Part shown: piece by piece, positions 33,395-42,065 of the stretch
Layout of the letters: each line of letters starts with the position of its first letter
How positions within the stretch are numbered: the stretch's first letter is position 1
NCBI RefSeq assembly: GCF_000194155.1
Contig: NZ_GL877879.1
Span: forward strand, 2,262,520 to 2,326,519
Direction of reading: 5' to 3'
Length of the DNA: 64,000 nt
From: Saccharopolyspora spinosa NRRL 18395
GTDB taxonomy: Bacteria; Actinomycetota; Actinomycetes; Mycobacteriales; Pseudonocardiaceae
The notes under the pieces: model-generated
What the model saw: only the letters and a program-made list of their open reading frames with translations
Database searches by the model: none
Told to the model about the DNA's origin: nothing
Position numbers and translations under genes: made by a program

Positions 33395-33420
33395 GGCCCC
33401 TGCCGGGACTGGTAGGGGCC
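33395..33420 (+). terminator. Original tRNA-Phe terminator, now stranded at attR
   Basis: GGCCCCT (33395-33401) pairs with AGGGGCC (33414-33420), followed by GGTTTGCTTT. It begins 17 bp after attR. Confidence 0.65.
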
Positions 33421-33471
33421 GGTTTGCTTTCCGCGGGGGCTTCCGGGGCTGTTGTTATTCTCGGCGGTCTG

Positions 33472-35115
33472 ATGTCTGCGACTCTCGTTGCCTCTGATCT
33501 CGCCGCCGGGCACGGCGACCGCTCCCTGTTCACCGGGCTCGACCTCGTCGTCGCCCCCGGCGATGTGATCGGGCTCGTCGGCGCCAACGGCGCCGGAAAG
33601 TCCACGCTGCTGAAACTGCTGGCCGGGCTCGACGCGCCGGAGCGCGGCGAGCTGCGCCTTTCCCCCGCCACTGCGATCGTCGGCTACCTGCCGCAGGAGC
33701 CAGATCGCAGGCCCGGGGAGACGGTGAGCCAGTTCCTCGCCCGCCGCACCGGCGTCGCTGCGGCGCAGCGCGCGATGGACGAGGCGACGCAGGCCCTCAC
33801 GGAGGGCACGCCAGGGGCCGACGACGCGTACGCCGCGAGCCTGGATCGCTGGCTGAGCCTGGGCGGTGCCGACCTGGAGGAACGCGCCGAAGGCGTCGTG
33901 GATTCGCTTGGCCTGTTCGTCGAGCTCGACCAGGCCATGACTTCGCTTTCGGGGGGTCAGGCCGCCCGCGCGGGCCTCGCCTCGCTTCTGCTGTCCCGCT
34001 ACGACGTGTTCCTACTGGACGAGCCGACCAACGACCTCGACCTGGAGGGCCTCGAACTCCTGGAAAGGTTCGTGCGCGGACTGCGCGCTGGCACCGTCGT
34101 CGTCAGCCACGACCGCGAGTTCCTCACCCGCACGGTCAACAAGGTCCTCGAACTCGACCTGGTCCAGCAGCAGATCAACCTCTACGGCGGCGGCTACGAC
34201 GCTTACCTGGAGGAGCGCGCGGTCGCGCGCAGGCACGCGCGGGAGGCGTACGAGGAGTACGCGGACAAGCGGTCCGGGCTGGAGGCGCGTGCGCACATGC
34301 AGCGCGCCTGGATGGACAAGGGCGTGAAGAACGCCCGCCGCAAGGGCACCGACAACGACAAGCTCGGCCGCAAGGCCCGTTCGGAGACGACCGAGAAGCA
34401 GGCCTCCAAAGCACGGCAGACCGAGCGTCTCATCGAGCGGCTCGAGGTCGTCGAGGAGCCGCGCAAGGAGTGGGAACTGCGCATGGAGATCGCGGCGGCG
34501 CCCCGCTCCGGGGCGGTCGTCGCTACCTTGCGCGAAGCGGAGGTGCGGCGCGGCGACTTCACCTTCGGACCGGTGACGCTGCAGGTCGACTGGGCCGACC
34601 GCGTGGCGATCACCGGCGCCAACGGTTCAGGCAAGTCGACGCTGCTCGGGGCGCTGCTGGGGCGCGTCCCGCTGGATGCGGGGTCCGCGGCGCTCGGCTC
34701 CGGCGTCGTCGTCGGTGAGGTCGACCAGGCCCGCGCGCTCTTCCACGGTTCGGAGTCGCTGCTCGACGCGTTCTGCGCAGCCGTGCCCGACACCGAGTCC
34801 GCTGAGGTCCGCACGCTGCTCGCCAAGTTCGGCCTCAGGGCCGACCACGTGCTGCGCTCGGCCGCCACGCTGTCGCCCGGCGAGCGCACCCGGGCCGCAC
34901 TCGCCCTGCTCCAGGGGCGCGGGGTCAACCTCTTGGTGCTGGACGAGCCGACGAACCACCTCGACCTGCCCGCCATCGAACAGCTGGAGTCGGCCCTCGA
35001 TTCCTATGCGGGCACGCTCCTGCTGGTGACTCACGACCGCCGCATGCTCGACGCGGTGCGAACCACCCGCCGCCTGGAGATGTCGGGTGGCAAGCTCGCC
35101 GAGACCTCGCTGTGA
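33472..35115 (+). CDS. ABC-F family ATPase
   Basis: 547 aa with two ABC domains and no membrane segments; ABC-F proteins act on ribosomes (translation factors or antibiotic-resistance proteins). Domain 1: Walker A GANGAGKST, signature LSGGQAARAGLA, Walker B VFLLDEPTNDLD. Domain 2: GANGSGKST, LSPGERTRAALA and LLVLDEPTNHLD. The linker (about residues 240-320) is Lys/Arg-rich and helical, as expected. ATG 33472 starts the conserved domain; no ribosome site is seen, so it may be leaderless. No resistance specificity can be assigned. Confidence 0.9.
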   Translation: MSATLVASDLAAGHGDRSLFTGLDLVVAPGDVIGLVGANGAGKSTLLKLLAGLDAPERGELRLSPATAIVGYLPQEPDRRPGETVSQFLARRTGVAAAQRAMDEATQALTEGTPGADDAYAASLDRWLSLGGADLEERAEGVVDSLGLFVELDQAMTSLSGGQAARAGLASLLLSRYDVFLLDEPTNDLDLEGLELLERFVRGLRAGTVVVSHDREFLTRTVNKVLELDLVQQQINLYGGGYDAYLEERAVARRHAREAYEEYADKRSGLEARAHMQRAWMDKGVKNARRKGTDNDKLGRKARSETTEKQASKARQTERLIERLEVVEEPRKEWELRMEIAAAPRSGAVVATLREAEVRRGDFTFGPVTLQVDWADRVAITGANGSGKSTLLGALLGRVPLDAGSAALGSGVVVGEVDQARALFHGSESLLDAFCAAVPDTESAEVRTLLAKFGLRADHVLRSAATLSPGERTRAALALLQGRGVNLLVLDEPTNHLDLPAIEQLESALDSYAGTLLLVTHDRRMLDAVRTTRRLEMSGGKLAETSL

Positions 35116-35265
35116 GTGCTCCCGCCCGTCGGCAGCCTGCGACGTTGGAGCACTGGTCCGGAAACGTTCGCCGTCACCGGGCTCGAGACGGCGTTCGACC
35201 GACCTGATGCCTGTCGTGCCTAGGCGGTAGCTTGATCGACGGCAGCGACACGGGATGGTGGCCGA

Positions 35266-35898
35266 ATGAGCGCAATCCGAGACGCTTACCTACAGGCGGC
35301 AGCTTCGACTGCGGAGCTGGTGCGCGATCCGGCGGTCGCGGCGGCGTGGGACCGGCCCAGCGCGTTGGCGGAGTTCAGCGTTCGCGGGCTGACCGGGCAC
35401 CTGGCCTTCCAGGTCCTCGTCGTTCCACGGGTGCTGGCCGCTGCCGCGCCGCAGGCAGCCCCCTCGGCCCTCGCCGACTACTACGCCAAGAGCGCGTGGC
35501 TCGGTGCCGACGTCGACGCGGAGGTTAACGTCCGGCTCCGCGAGTTCAGCGAGGGTATCGCGGCCAAGGGCGCGCCGGCGCTGATCGAGGAGATCGACTC
35601 GGCCCTGCGGGAGCTCCGTTCCGCGTTGCGTGCTGTGCCGGCGGATCGGGAGGTGGGCTTCTCCGGTCGGACGCTGCTCGTCGACGACTTCCTGATCACC
35701 CGGATGATGGAGATGGCGGTGCACTCCGACGACCTGGCGACGAGCGTGGGCATCGCCACACCGGAGCTGCCGCCGGAGGTCTACGATCCGGTGCTCGCGC
35801 TGCTTTCGCAGCTGGCCGTGCGCCGGCACGGGCAGACGGCCGTGCTGCGGGCGCTGAGCCGGGCCGAACGCGCACCCGGCACGATCGCCGCGATCTGA
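35266..35898 (+). CDS. Maleylpyruvate isomerase N-terminal-like (DinB/MDMPI fold) protein
   Basis: A 210-aa helical-bundle protein of the mycothiol-dependent maleylpyruvate isomerase superfamily: LAEFSVRGLTGHLAFQVLVV corresponds to the first metal-binding His region, and LITRMMEMAVHSDDLATSVG to the second (HxxD). Family members use mycothiol as cofactor in isomerisation or detoxification; the substrate is unknown. It is a single gene, terminated by the hairpin at 36009. Confidence 0.75.
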   Translation: MSAIRDAYLQAAASTAELVRDPAVAAAWDRPSALAEFSVRGLTGHLAFQVLVVPRVLAAAAPQAAPSALADYYAKSAWLGADVDAEVNVRLREFSEGIAAKGAPALIEEIDSALRELRSALRAVPADREVGFSGRTLLVDDFLITRMMEMAVHSDDLATSVGIATPELPPEVYDPVLALLSQLAVRRHGQTAVLRALSRAERAPGTIAAI

Positions 35899-36008
35899 CC
35901 GAGAGCCGGTCGCGTTCGCGACCGTGGAAGGGTTCCTGGAGTTCAGGCGGCGTCTGAGGTTCCGCCACCTGCATCGCTGCGCAAGACGAGGCGGATACCA
36001 ATTAGGGA

Positions 36009-36056
36009 CGCCCCCGCGCTCAACCGGCCTGGGGGTTACCGGGAGTGCGGGGGCGT
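36009..36056. terminator. Hairpin between convergent genes
   Basis: ACGCCCCCGC (36009-36018) pairs with GCGGGGGCGT (36047-36056), between the MDMPI-like and YczE-like stop codons. Confidence 0.7.
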
Positions 36057-36120
36057 CAAGGTCCACCCCTGGGGGTCAGGTGGACGGCGTCCATGCTACT
36101 TCGTGGTATCCCGGATGTCT

Positions 36121-36768
36121 CTAGGGGCAGAGATCTTTTTTCTCCCGGACCGCCGCGAATCGCAGGAAGAACTGGGCCAGCGGCCCGATAGTGAGCGCGT
36201 AGAGCACGGTTCCGACGCCCACCGTGCCGCCCAGCAGCCACCCGGCAGCGAGGACGCTGAGCTCGATCAAGGTGCGGACCGAGCGCACCGACCAGCCAGT
36301 TCGGTTGTGCAGGCCGGTCATCAGCCCGTCCCTCGGGCCTGGGCCGAGCCGCGCGCCGACGTAAACTGCCGTCGCGAAGCCGTTGAGCACGATGGCGCCG
36401 ATCATCAGCGAGATCTGCCCCGGTAGCGCGTCGATCGGTGGGGTGAGGGCCAGAGTTAGGTCCACCGCGATGGCGATGACGACAACGTTGGCGACCGTCC
36501 CGATGCCGGGCCGCTGTCGCAGCGGCAGCCAGGCGAGCAGGACCGCGACACCGGTCAGCGCGGTGACCGCCCCGAAGCTCCAGCCGAGGCGTTGTGCCAG
36601 GCCCTGGTGCAGCACGTCCCACGGGTCCAGGCCGAGTTGCGCCCGCACCATGAATCCCATGCTGGCGCCGTAGAGCACCAGACCGCCGATGAGCTGCCCG
36701 AGCCGGAGCAGCGGGCGGGTCCGGATGGAGAGCGGTGACAGGTCCACAGGAGTCGAGATCGAGGCCAT
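36121..36768 (-). CDS. YczE-family integral membrane protein
   Basis: A 215-aa membrane protein of the YitT/YczE type: LGQLIGGLVLYGASMGFMVR, then LGLDPWDVLHQGLA and the second-half equivalent LGPGPRDGLMTGLH show the internal repeat usual for the family. Its role is unknown, perhaps transport. It is divergent from a MocR regulator, the conserved yczE/yczR pairing, and is therefore the likely target. Confidence 0.85.
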   Translation of the reverse strand: MASISTPVDLSPLSIRTRPLLRLGQLIGGLVLYGASMGFMVRAQLGLDPWDVLHQGLAQRLGWSFGAVTALTGVAVLLAWLPLRQRPGIGTVANVVVIAIAVDLTLALTPPIDALPGQISLMIGAIVLNGFATAVYVGARLGPGPRDGLMTGLHNRTGWSVRSVRTLIELSVLAAGWLLGGTVGVGTVLYALTIGPLAQFFLRFAAVREKKDLCP

Positions 36769-36787
36769 GACGACTTTCTAGAACAGG

Positions 36788-36830
36788 ATTGGCCTTAAAG
36801 TCGATAGCCAATGACCTACAATTGGCCTTA
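36788..36830. promoter_or_regulatory. MocR operator: direct repeats ATTGGCCTTA plus inverted GCCAAT
   Basis: ATTGGCCTTA at 36788-36797 and 36821-36830, 33 bp apart, with GCCAAT (inverted) at 36807-36812. MocR proteins bind such mixed repeats. A good -10, TACAAT (36817-36822), lies 8 bp before the mocR ATG, implying a leaderless transcript whose promoter the regulator itself covers. Confidence 0.7.
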
Positions 36831-38275
36831 TGGTCTTCGCCCCGTCTGCGCATATCCACGGCCGCAAGCTCGTCGAGCTGCTCGGGGCCTGGGAGGGAAC
36901 AGCACGCCCGTCGTCCCAGGCGTTGGCTGCGGCGCTGCGGCAGCTGGCGTTGGACGGCCGACTGCCGCCGGGGACTCGACTTCCGGCGGAACGCGAGCTC
37001 GCCGATGCTCTCGGGGTCAGCCGGACCCTGATCGCGCGGACGTTCGACCGGCTCCGGGAAGACGGTTTCGCAGCCAGTCGGCGCGGCGCCGGGTCGTGGG
37101 TGAAGCTGCCGGACCAGGTGCGCGACAACGAATCCCACGGCGGCTGGTTCCCGACCGCGGGCACCGAGGTGCTGAACCTCGCGCAGGCCACGCCGGGCGG
37201 GCCGCCGGAACTGTGCGCTGCGGTGGATCGGGCGCGCTTGCGGTTCGTCGAGCAGCTGTCCGGTCACGGCTACCAGCCGCAAGGCCTGCCGATGCTGCGC
37301 GAGCGGATCGCCGAGCGCTACGCGAAGCGGGGCCTACCGACCGGCCCGGAGCAGATCCTCGTTACCAACGGAGCGCAGCACGGTTTCGCGCTCCTGCTGC
37401 GGATGCTGGTGTCGCCGGGCGAACGTGTGCTCGTCGAGCACCCGACTTACCCGAACGCGCTGGAGGCGATCCGCGGCCTCAACGCGACCCCCGTCGCGGT
37501 GCCGATGGTCGAGGATGGCTGGGACGTGGAGCTGCTCGCCGCGAACCTGCGGCAGACATCACCGCGGCTGGCGTACCTGATCCCGGACTTCCACAACCCG
37601 ACCGGCGTCCGGCTGGATGCGGGCGGCCGGGCCCAGCTCGCCAGGGCGCTGGCCCGCACCTGCACGACAGCGGTCATCGACGAGACGCTCGCCGAGATCG
37701 ACCTCACCGGCGCCGAAGCGCCGCTACCGATGGCCGGATTCACCGATCGGGCGATCCTCGTCGGGTCGGCCAGCAAGTCGTTCTGGGGTGGCCTCCGGCT
37801 CGGCTGGATCCGCGCGTCCGAGGACTTCGTGCAGCGCATGGTGATCGGCCGCGCCGCAGTGGACCTCGGCAGCCCGATCCTCGAACAGCTGGCGCTGGCG
37901 GAGCTGCTGCAGGACGCCGACCAGGTGCTGGAGCGTCGGCGCGTCGAGTCGATCGAGCGCCGCGACTGCCTCATCGCGGCATTGCGCGAGCACCTGCCGC
38001 ACTGGCGCTACCGCGTCCCTGACGGCGGACTGGCCCTGTGGTGCGACATCGGAGCACCGGTCAGCAGCCGGCTTTCGGTGGCCGCGGAACAGCACGGTGT
38101 GCGGGTGGCACCGGGGGCGCGTTTCTCGGTGTACGGGTCGCTGGAGCGCTGGATGCGAGTGCCGTACACGTTGCCGGGCGATCAGCTGGAAGAGGCGGTC
38201 CGCCGCCTCGCCGCGGCGACGGCATCGGTGCCCGAAGGTCCCGGCAACACCATCCTGACGGCGCCGATCGCCTGA
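36830..38275 (+). CDS. MocR/GntR regulator with aminotransferase-like domain (YczR-like)
   Basis: 481 aa. The N-terminal GntR winged helix is about residues 25-95 (LRQLALDGRLPPGTRLPAER, ELADALGVSRTLIARTFDRL). The rest is a fold-type-I aminotransferase domain with the PLP lysine expected in GSASKSFWGGLRLGW (about residue 310) and the NPTG signature in PDFHNPTGV. MocR proteins use PLP as effector or catalyst-like sensor. It is divergent from the yczE homologue and probably controls it. ATG overlaps the second operator repeat. Confidence 0.9.
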   Translation: MVFAPSAHIHGRKLVELLGAWEGTARPSSQALAAALRQLALDGRLPPGTRLPAERELADALGVSRTLIARTFDRLREDGFAASRRGAGSWVKLPDQVRDNESHGGWFPTAGTEVLNLAQATPGGPPELCAAVDRARLRFVEQLSGHGYQPQGLPMLRERIAERYAKRGLPTGPEQILVTNGAQHGFALLLRMLVSPGERVLVEHPTYPNALEAIRGLNATPVAVPMVEDGWDVELLAANLRQTSPRLAYLIPDFHNPTGVRLDAGGRAQLARALARTCTTAVIDETLAEIDLTGAEAPLPMAGFTDRAILVGSASKSFWGGLRLGWIRASEDFVQRMVIGRAAVDLGSPILEQLALAELLQDADQVLERRRVESIERRDCLIAALREHLPHWRYRVPDGGLALWCDIGAPVSSRLSVAAEQHGVRVAPGARFSVYGSLERWMRVPYTLPGDQLEEAVRRLAAATASVPEGPGNTILTAPIA

Positions 38276-38313
38276 GAACAGGTGTGCGGCAAATTTGCTT
38301 GCGTGGCGGTGCG

Positions 38314-38485
38314 GGTGGCGGAACCTCGGACGCTGTCTGGACTCCGGGATCCCCGACTCATGAATGTGCAATACGCGGCATCGGGGATTGGCCTCGCCAA
38401 AAACCCCGCGACGCGGGGTGGGCACAGCCTGAGAACCTGCGGCGGCGCAAGTTGTGAGGGGGCGGGAAGCGGCTTCGCCGCTTGC
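38314..38485. repeat. Dispersed intergenic element, copy with TIR-like ends and 3' hairpin
   Basis: Starts GGTGGCGGAACCTCGGACG, contains an inner hairpin ATCCCCGA…TCGGGGAT, and ends CTGAGAACCTGCGGCGG (38430-38446) followed by AAGCGGC-TTC-GCCGCTT (38467-38483). The ends are imperfect inverted repeats. Related copies are at 23413 (partial), 46072 and 63108. The rest of 38276-38779 has no gene. Confidence 0.7.
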
Positions 38486-38779
38486 CTGACGCCCACCTCA
38501 CCACATGATTTGCGCGACCTCTGAACGGCGAGCCGCCCGTCGGCACGGCCCCTCGTCGTGCCGACGGGCGGTTTCGGGCGCCGCCCCGGTGCCGCAGGGG
38601 CATTGCGGCACCGGGGCTTTGGGGACCGGGCCCGGTCCTCGGCGTTGCGTCTGGTCACTGACGATGCCGGGATGGGCCGGGGCGCCCCGATTCCGATCCG
38701 GCCGGGCGCAGACGGCCGGCTCGGAGCTGGTGGGTGCGGATGTTTCCCAGGATTGCCGCCGCAGCGGCTCGGCGCAGCG

Positions 38780-39532
38780 TCAGTCGGGCGACTTCGATGG
38801 TTCGAAGGACAAGATGCCGGTCGTCGGCCGGGTTTGCCGGTTGTCGACGCCGGTGGACACCGGTCCGGACTGGCTCGGATCGGCCGGCAGGATCACCAGC
38901 AGGCCGCGCAGCCCACCGCCCCAGGAGGTCGATCCTGCGGACAGCGTGGTGGCCGGTGCGGGGGACACCGGAGGCTCCGGTGCCGGTTCGGTTGGCGGGG
39001 TGACGTGGGACGGGGCTGACGCGTCCGGGCCCCGTGGCTTCGGGATGATCCGAACGGTCGCATCGGGGACCGGGGACTGCTTCGGCCGCGGCGCGGCCTG
39101 GTCGTCACTGGTCGGCGCGGCGGTGCGCTGCTGGACCGGCAGCGGGGGTGGCGGCGGCACCGGCGGGGCGCTGTTGGTTTCGTCGGCGACCGCGGCGGGC
39201 TGGTCGGGGTCGGTGTTCGGCTGCGCCGGGGCGTCGATGCGGGGCGGTTCGATCTCGGGTTTCTCGACCAGGGCCCGCACCGGGTCGAGTTCGGGCGATG
39301 CGAGTTCGGGCGACGCGGGGACGGGGTTCGCGGGGGCGGGGCTGCCCACCGGGTCGAGGACGATTTGCTCCACCTCGACCCGGAGGTGGTCGTTCTCGGG
39401 CAGTTCGACGGCATCGGCCACGGCAGCCGCACCGAGCCATCCGGAGATGCTCAGGCCACCGATGAACGCGGCCCGAACCGCGAGCGCGCTGAGCCGCGAC
39501 CAGGGACCGCGCTTCGCGCAGGTTCCCGTCAC
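38780..39532 (-). CDS. Secreted Pro/Ala-rich protein of unknown function
   Basis: About 250 aa. A basic start and one hydrophobic segment (LSALAVRAAFIGGLSISGWL, about residues 12-34) form a signal peptide or membrane anchor. The remainder is low-complexity Pro/Ala/Asp/Glu-rich (for example PVPPPPPLPVQQR), like cell-wall-spanning linkers, with a short ordered end GGGLRGLLVILPADPS. GTG 39532 is a guess. It is divergent from the S8 protease module; a link is possible but not shown. Confidence 0.55.
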   Translation of the reverse strand: MTGTCAKRGPWSRLSALAVRAAFIGGLSISGWLGAAAVADAVELPENDHLRVEVEQIVLDPVGSPAPANPVPASPELASPELDPVRALVEKPEIEPPRIDAPAQPNTDPDQPAAVADETNSAPPVPPPPPLPVQQRTAAPTSDDQAAPRPKQSPVPDATVRIIPKPRGPDASAPSHVTPPTEPAPEPPVSPAPATTLSAGSTSWGGGLRGLLVILPADPSQSGPVSTGVDNRQTRPTTGILSFEPSKSPD

Positions 39533-39790
39533 GGTTACCACCGCCTGTCGGTCGGGTCCGCGCGGCAGGGCGCGGCGTCGGCGTCGGGCGCGCCGGGGGT
39601 GATCGGCGCTGTATGGGCATTCAACCACCTGCGGTGGCCTTTTCGGGCCACCAACAGCGACGAGATCGGTGGTCGGTCGTGCATTCTCCACGCAATCGGG
39701 CTAGTGGGAAAGATCTCACGCGCCGTCGGACGGGTGAGTCGGCTACCGACGGCGGCGTGTCCGCTGTGGACGGACGGGCCGCCCGGCACA

Positions 39791-40924
39791 GTGTCCGCTG
39801 TGGATCAAGAAGCTGAAATTCGGCTCAGCGTAGGCGAACTCCAGCAGGTGTGGGCTGCCTACGGGCATGATCTGCTGCTGCACGATCCCGGTGGGAGCGG
39901 CGAGTGCCTGGTGCGGCGGGGCGAGCTGATCGCGCCAGCGAGCGTCCTGGAACCGGTGCTCGACCGGTACCGCCGTTGGGTCGACGACGTGCAGCACGAC
40001 GACGAGTTGCTGCTGGCGAGGGTTCGGCTGCGCGGCGCGGAGCGGGACCGGTGCGTCGAGCTCGCCCGGGAGGCCAACGTCGCCGTCAACCACGTGCACT
40101 TCGGTTGTCCGGTCATGTTTGGCACGCCGGTGATGTTTGGGACCGGGGCGGATGCGCTGCCCGCGCCGGTGCTCCCGGAACCGCCGGTGCGGCAGTGGGA
40201 TCCGCCGGTCGTGGTCGGCGTGCTCGACACGGGGTTCGATCCGCATCCGTGGTTCCGGGATCGGCCCTGGTTCGAGGCCGTGCCGGAGGAATTGGACGCC
40301 GACGGCGACGCCGGTCAGGACCGCCAGGCGGGGCACGGCACGTTCGTCAGCGGCGTTGTGCTGCAACATGCACCGGGTGTGGTGATCCGGGCGCGCCGGG
40401 TGCTTTCTTCGCTCGGGTTCACCGACGACTACACCGTCGCGGCAGGGCTGCGTTCGTTGCGACGTTCGGCCGAGGCCCGCGGCGAACGCATCGGTGTCGT
40501 CGTGCTGACGGCCGGATGCCACACCGCGGATGACGAGTGCCCTCCGATCTTGCGCGGCGAACTGCGCAACTGGCGTGGCACCGTCGTGGTCGCGGCGGCC
40601 GGGAATCACGCGCAGACCAGGCCTTTCTGGCCTGCCGCGCTGCCGTCGGTGATCGCGGTGGCGGCGACCGGTGACGACGGCGCGGTCGCCGGGTTCTCCA
40701 ATTCCGGGACTTGGGTCGATGCCGCCGCGACCGGGGTGGACGTGACGAGCAGCTTCGTGCGGCTGGCACCCGGCGGCGGGCGTCGGTTCGGCTATGCGCG
40801 TTGGAGCGGAACGTCCTTCGCCGCGCCGCAGGTGGCTGCCGCCGCTGCGAATGCTTTGCGCGAGGGCCGCGATCCGAACGAGGCACGCGATCTTGCCCGT
40901 CGGCATTACCCGTTCGAGCGGTAA
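39791..40924 (+). CDS. Subtilisin-like (S8) serine protease, no export signal
   Basis: 377 aa. The catalytic triad is intact: Asp in GVLDTGFDPHPW (about residue 146), His in GHGTFVSGVV (about 182), Ser in SGTSFAAPQVAAA (about 342), with oxyanion Asn in VAAAGNHAQT. The first 130 residues form an unrecognised domain ending in a duplicated PVMFGT motif, possibly an inhibitory propiece. No signal peptide or membrane segment is seen, so it appears cytoplasmic. It precedes, on the same strand, an ECF sigma factor, a small protein and a TPR-CHAT protease. GTG 39791 is the assumed start. Confidence 0.88.
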   Translation: MSAVDQEAEIRLSVGELQQVWAAYGHDLLLHDPGGSGECLVRRGELIAPASVLEPVLDRYRRWVDDVQHDDELLLARVRLRGAERDRCVELAREANVAVNHVHFGCPVMFGTPVMFGTGADALPAPVLPEPPVRQWDPPVVVGVLDTGFDPHPWFRDRPWFEAVPEELDADGDAGQDRQAGHGTFVSGVVLQHAPGVVIRARRVLSSLGFTDDYTVAAGLRSLRRSAEARGERIGVVVLTAGCHTADDECPPILRGELRNWRGTVVVAAAGNHAQTRPFWPAALPSVIAVAATGDDGAVAGFSNSGTWVDAAATGVDVTSSFVRLAPGGGRRFGYARWSGTSFAAPQVAAAAANALREGRDPNEARDLARRHYPFER

Positions 40925-41010
40925 TTGGCGCGAAGTGAATCTGTTCGCACCCCTCGTTCCTCTTATTACGCGGGAGGACGAAGATCGCGAACGGTGAGAG
41001 GTGCTTGGTC

Positions 41011-41595
41011 GTGCACGAGATCGGGGAGGACGGGACGTCCGCGGTGCTGCTTCGCCGTGCGGCGGCCGGTGATCAGGGGGCGTGGCGGGAACTGGTGGAT
41101 CGCAACGCGCCGGTGGTCTGGGGCGTGTCGCGGGCGTTCACCGCGAACACCGCGGACGCCGAGGACATCTACCAGGCAACCTGGTTGCTGCTGGCGGAGA
41201 ACCTGGGGCGGCTGCGCGAACCGGAGTCGTTGTCCGGGTGGCTGGTGACCACCGCGCGGCGGGAGTCGATGCGATTGCGCCGGGCGCGGCAACGGGAATC
41301 GCCGGTCGGGCTGGATTCCGGTGACCTCGGGCCGCCGGACTACGCCGAGGATCCGGAGCACAAGGTGCTGCGGGCGATGACGAATTCGCGGCTGGCGCAG
41401 TCGTTCGCCCAGTTGCCGCAGCGCTGCCAGCAGTTGCTGCGGGTGCTGGCGGTCGCGCCGGAGGCGAGTTATGCGCAGGTCAGCCAGGCCCTGGGGATGC
41501 CGCGCGGGACGATCGGGCCGAAGAAGAGCCGCTGCCTGGCGGAGTTGCGGCGACGCATGCTGGCCGCCGAGGTGCCGGAGGAGGTGGCGGGATGA
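41011..41595 (+). CDS. ECF-type RNA polymerase sigma factor
   Basis: 194 aa. Region 2 includes AGDQGAWRELVDRNAPVVWG and TADAEDIYQATWLLLAEN; region 4 includes SFAQLPQRCQQLLRVLAV, then SYAQVSQALGMPRGTIGPKK. It should direct RNA polymerase to a small set of promoters. GTG 41011 with GAGAGG 9 nt upstream is chosen. The stop overlaps the next start (ATGA). No zinc-finger anti-sigma factor follows; instead there is a small beta-rich protein and a CHAT protease, so control may involve proteolysis. Confidence 0.9.
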   Translation: MHEIGEDGTSAVLLRRAAAGDQGAWRELVDRNAPVVWGVSRAFTANTADAEDIYQATWLLLAENLGRLREPESLSGWLVTTARRESMRLRRARQRESPVGLDSGDLGPPDYAEDPEHKVLRAMTNSRLAQSFAQLPQRCQQLLRVLAVAPEASYAQVSQALGMPRGTIGPKKSRCLAELRRRMLAAEVPEEVAG

Positions 41596-42065
41596 TCCAG
41601 CGGATTCCTGCGGAGCTGCGGGGGTTGCGCGACCTGTTCGAGTCCTGCGACCCCATTCCTGAGCAGGCCCTTGCGGGCGCGTACGCGGCCGTGGCCCGGC
41701 GCTCGCAGATCGAGGACCCGGTGGTGTTGAAGCTCGTCGGCGACTCGGCGGAGTCGCTGGCCAGGGTCCGGTCCGGGCAGCCGGAGCCGCGGGTGCTGAC
41801 CTTCGCGATGCCCGGACGGGTGCTGGAGGTCGACCTGGTCCCGACCGTGGACGGTCTGTACCGGGCGTCCGGGATGGTGCTCAACCGGGCGGGTCAGGCA
41901 CCGCCGGTAGGCGAGGTCGCGCTTCGCCATCCCGCCGGGGAATGCGCGGGTTCCCTGGACGAGCACGGCGCTTTCCGGGTGGCCGACGTGCCTCGCGGTC
42001 CGCTCAGCGTGGTGTTCCGACCGGTTCGGTCGGCGCCCGCCGTTGCCGATTGGTTGGTCTGTTGA
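41592..42065 (+). CDS. Small adaptor-like protein between sigma factor and CHAT protease
   Basis: 157 aa. The N-terminal 60 residues are helical (RGLRDLFESCDPIPEQALAG); the C-terminal part (RVLTFAMPGRVLEVDLVP, then GEVALRHPAGECAGSLDEHG, FRVADVPRGPLSVVF) looks like a small beta-sandwich of the carboxypeptidase-regulatory type. It overlaps the sigma gene by ATGA and the CHAT gene by TTGA, so the three proteins are probably made in fixed ratio. It could be the anti-sigma or the protease substrate; neither is shown by sequence. Confidence 0.65.
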   Translation: MIQRIPAELRGLRDLFESCDPIPEQALAGAYAAVARRSQIEDPVVLKLVGDSAESLARVRSGQPEPRVLTFAMPGRVLEVDLVPTVDGLYRASGMVLNRAGQAPPVGEVALRHPAGECAGSLDEHGAFRVADVPRGPLSVVFRPVRSAPAVADWLVC

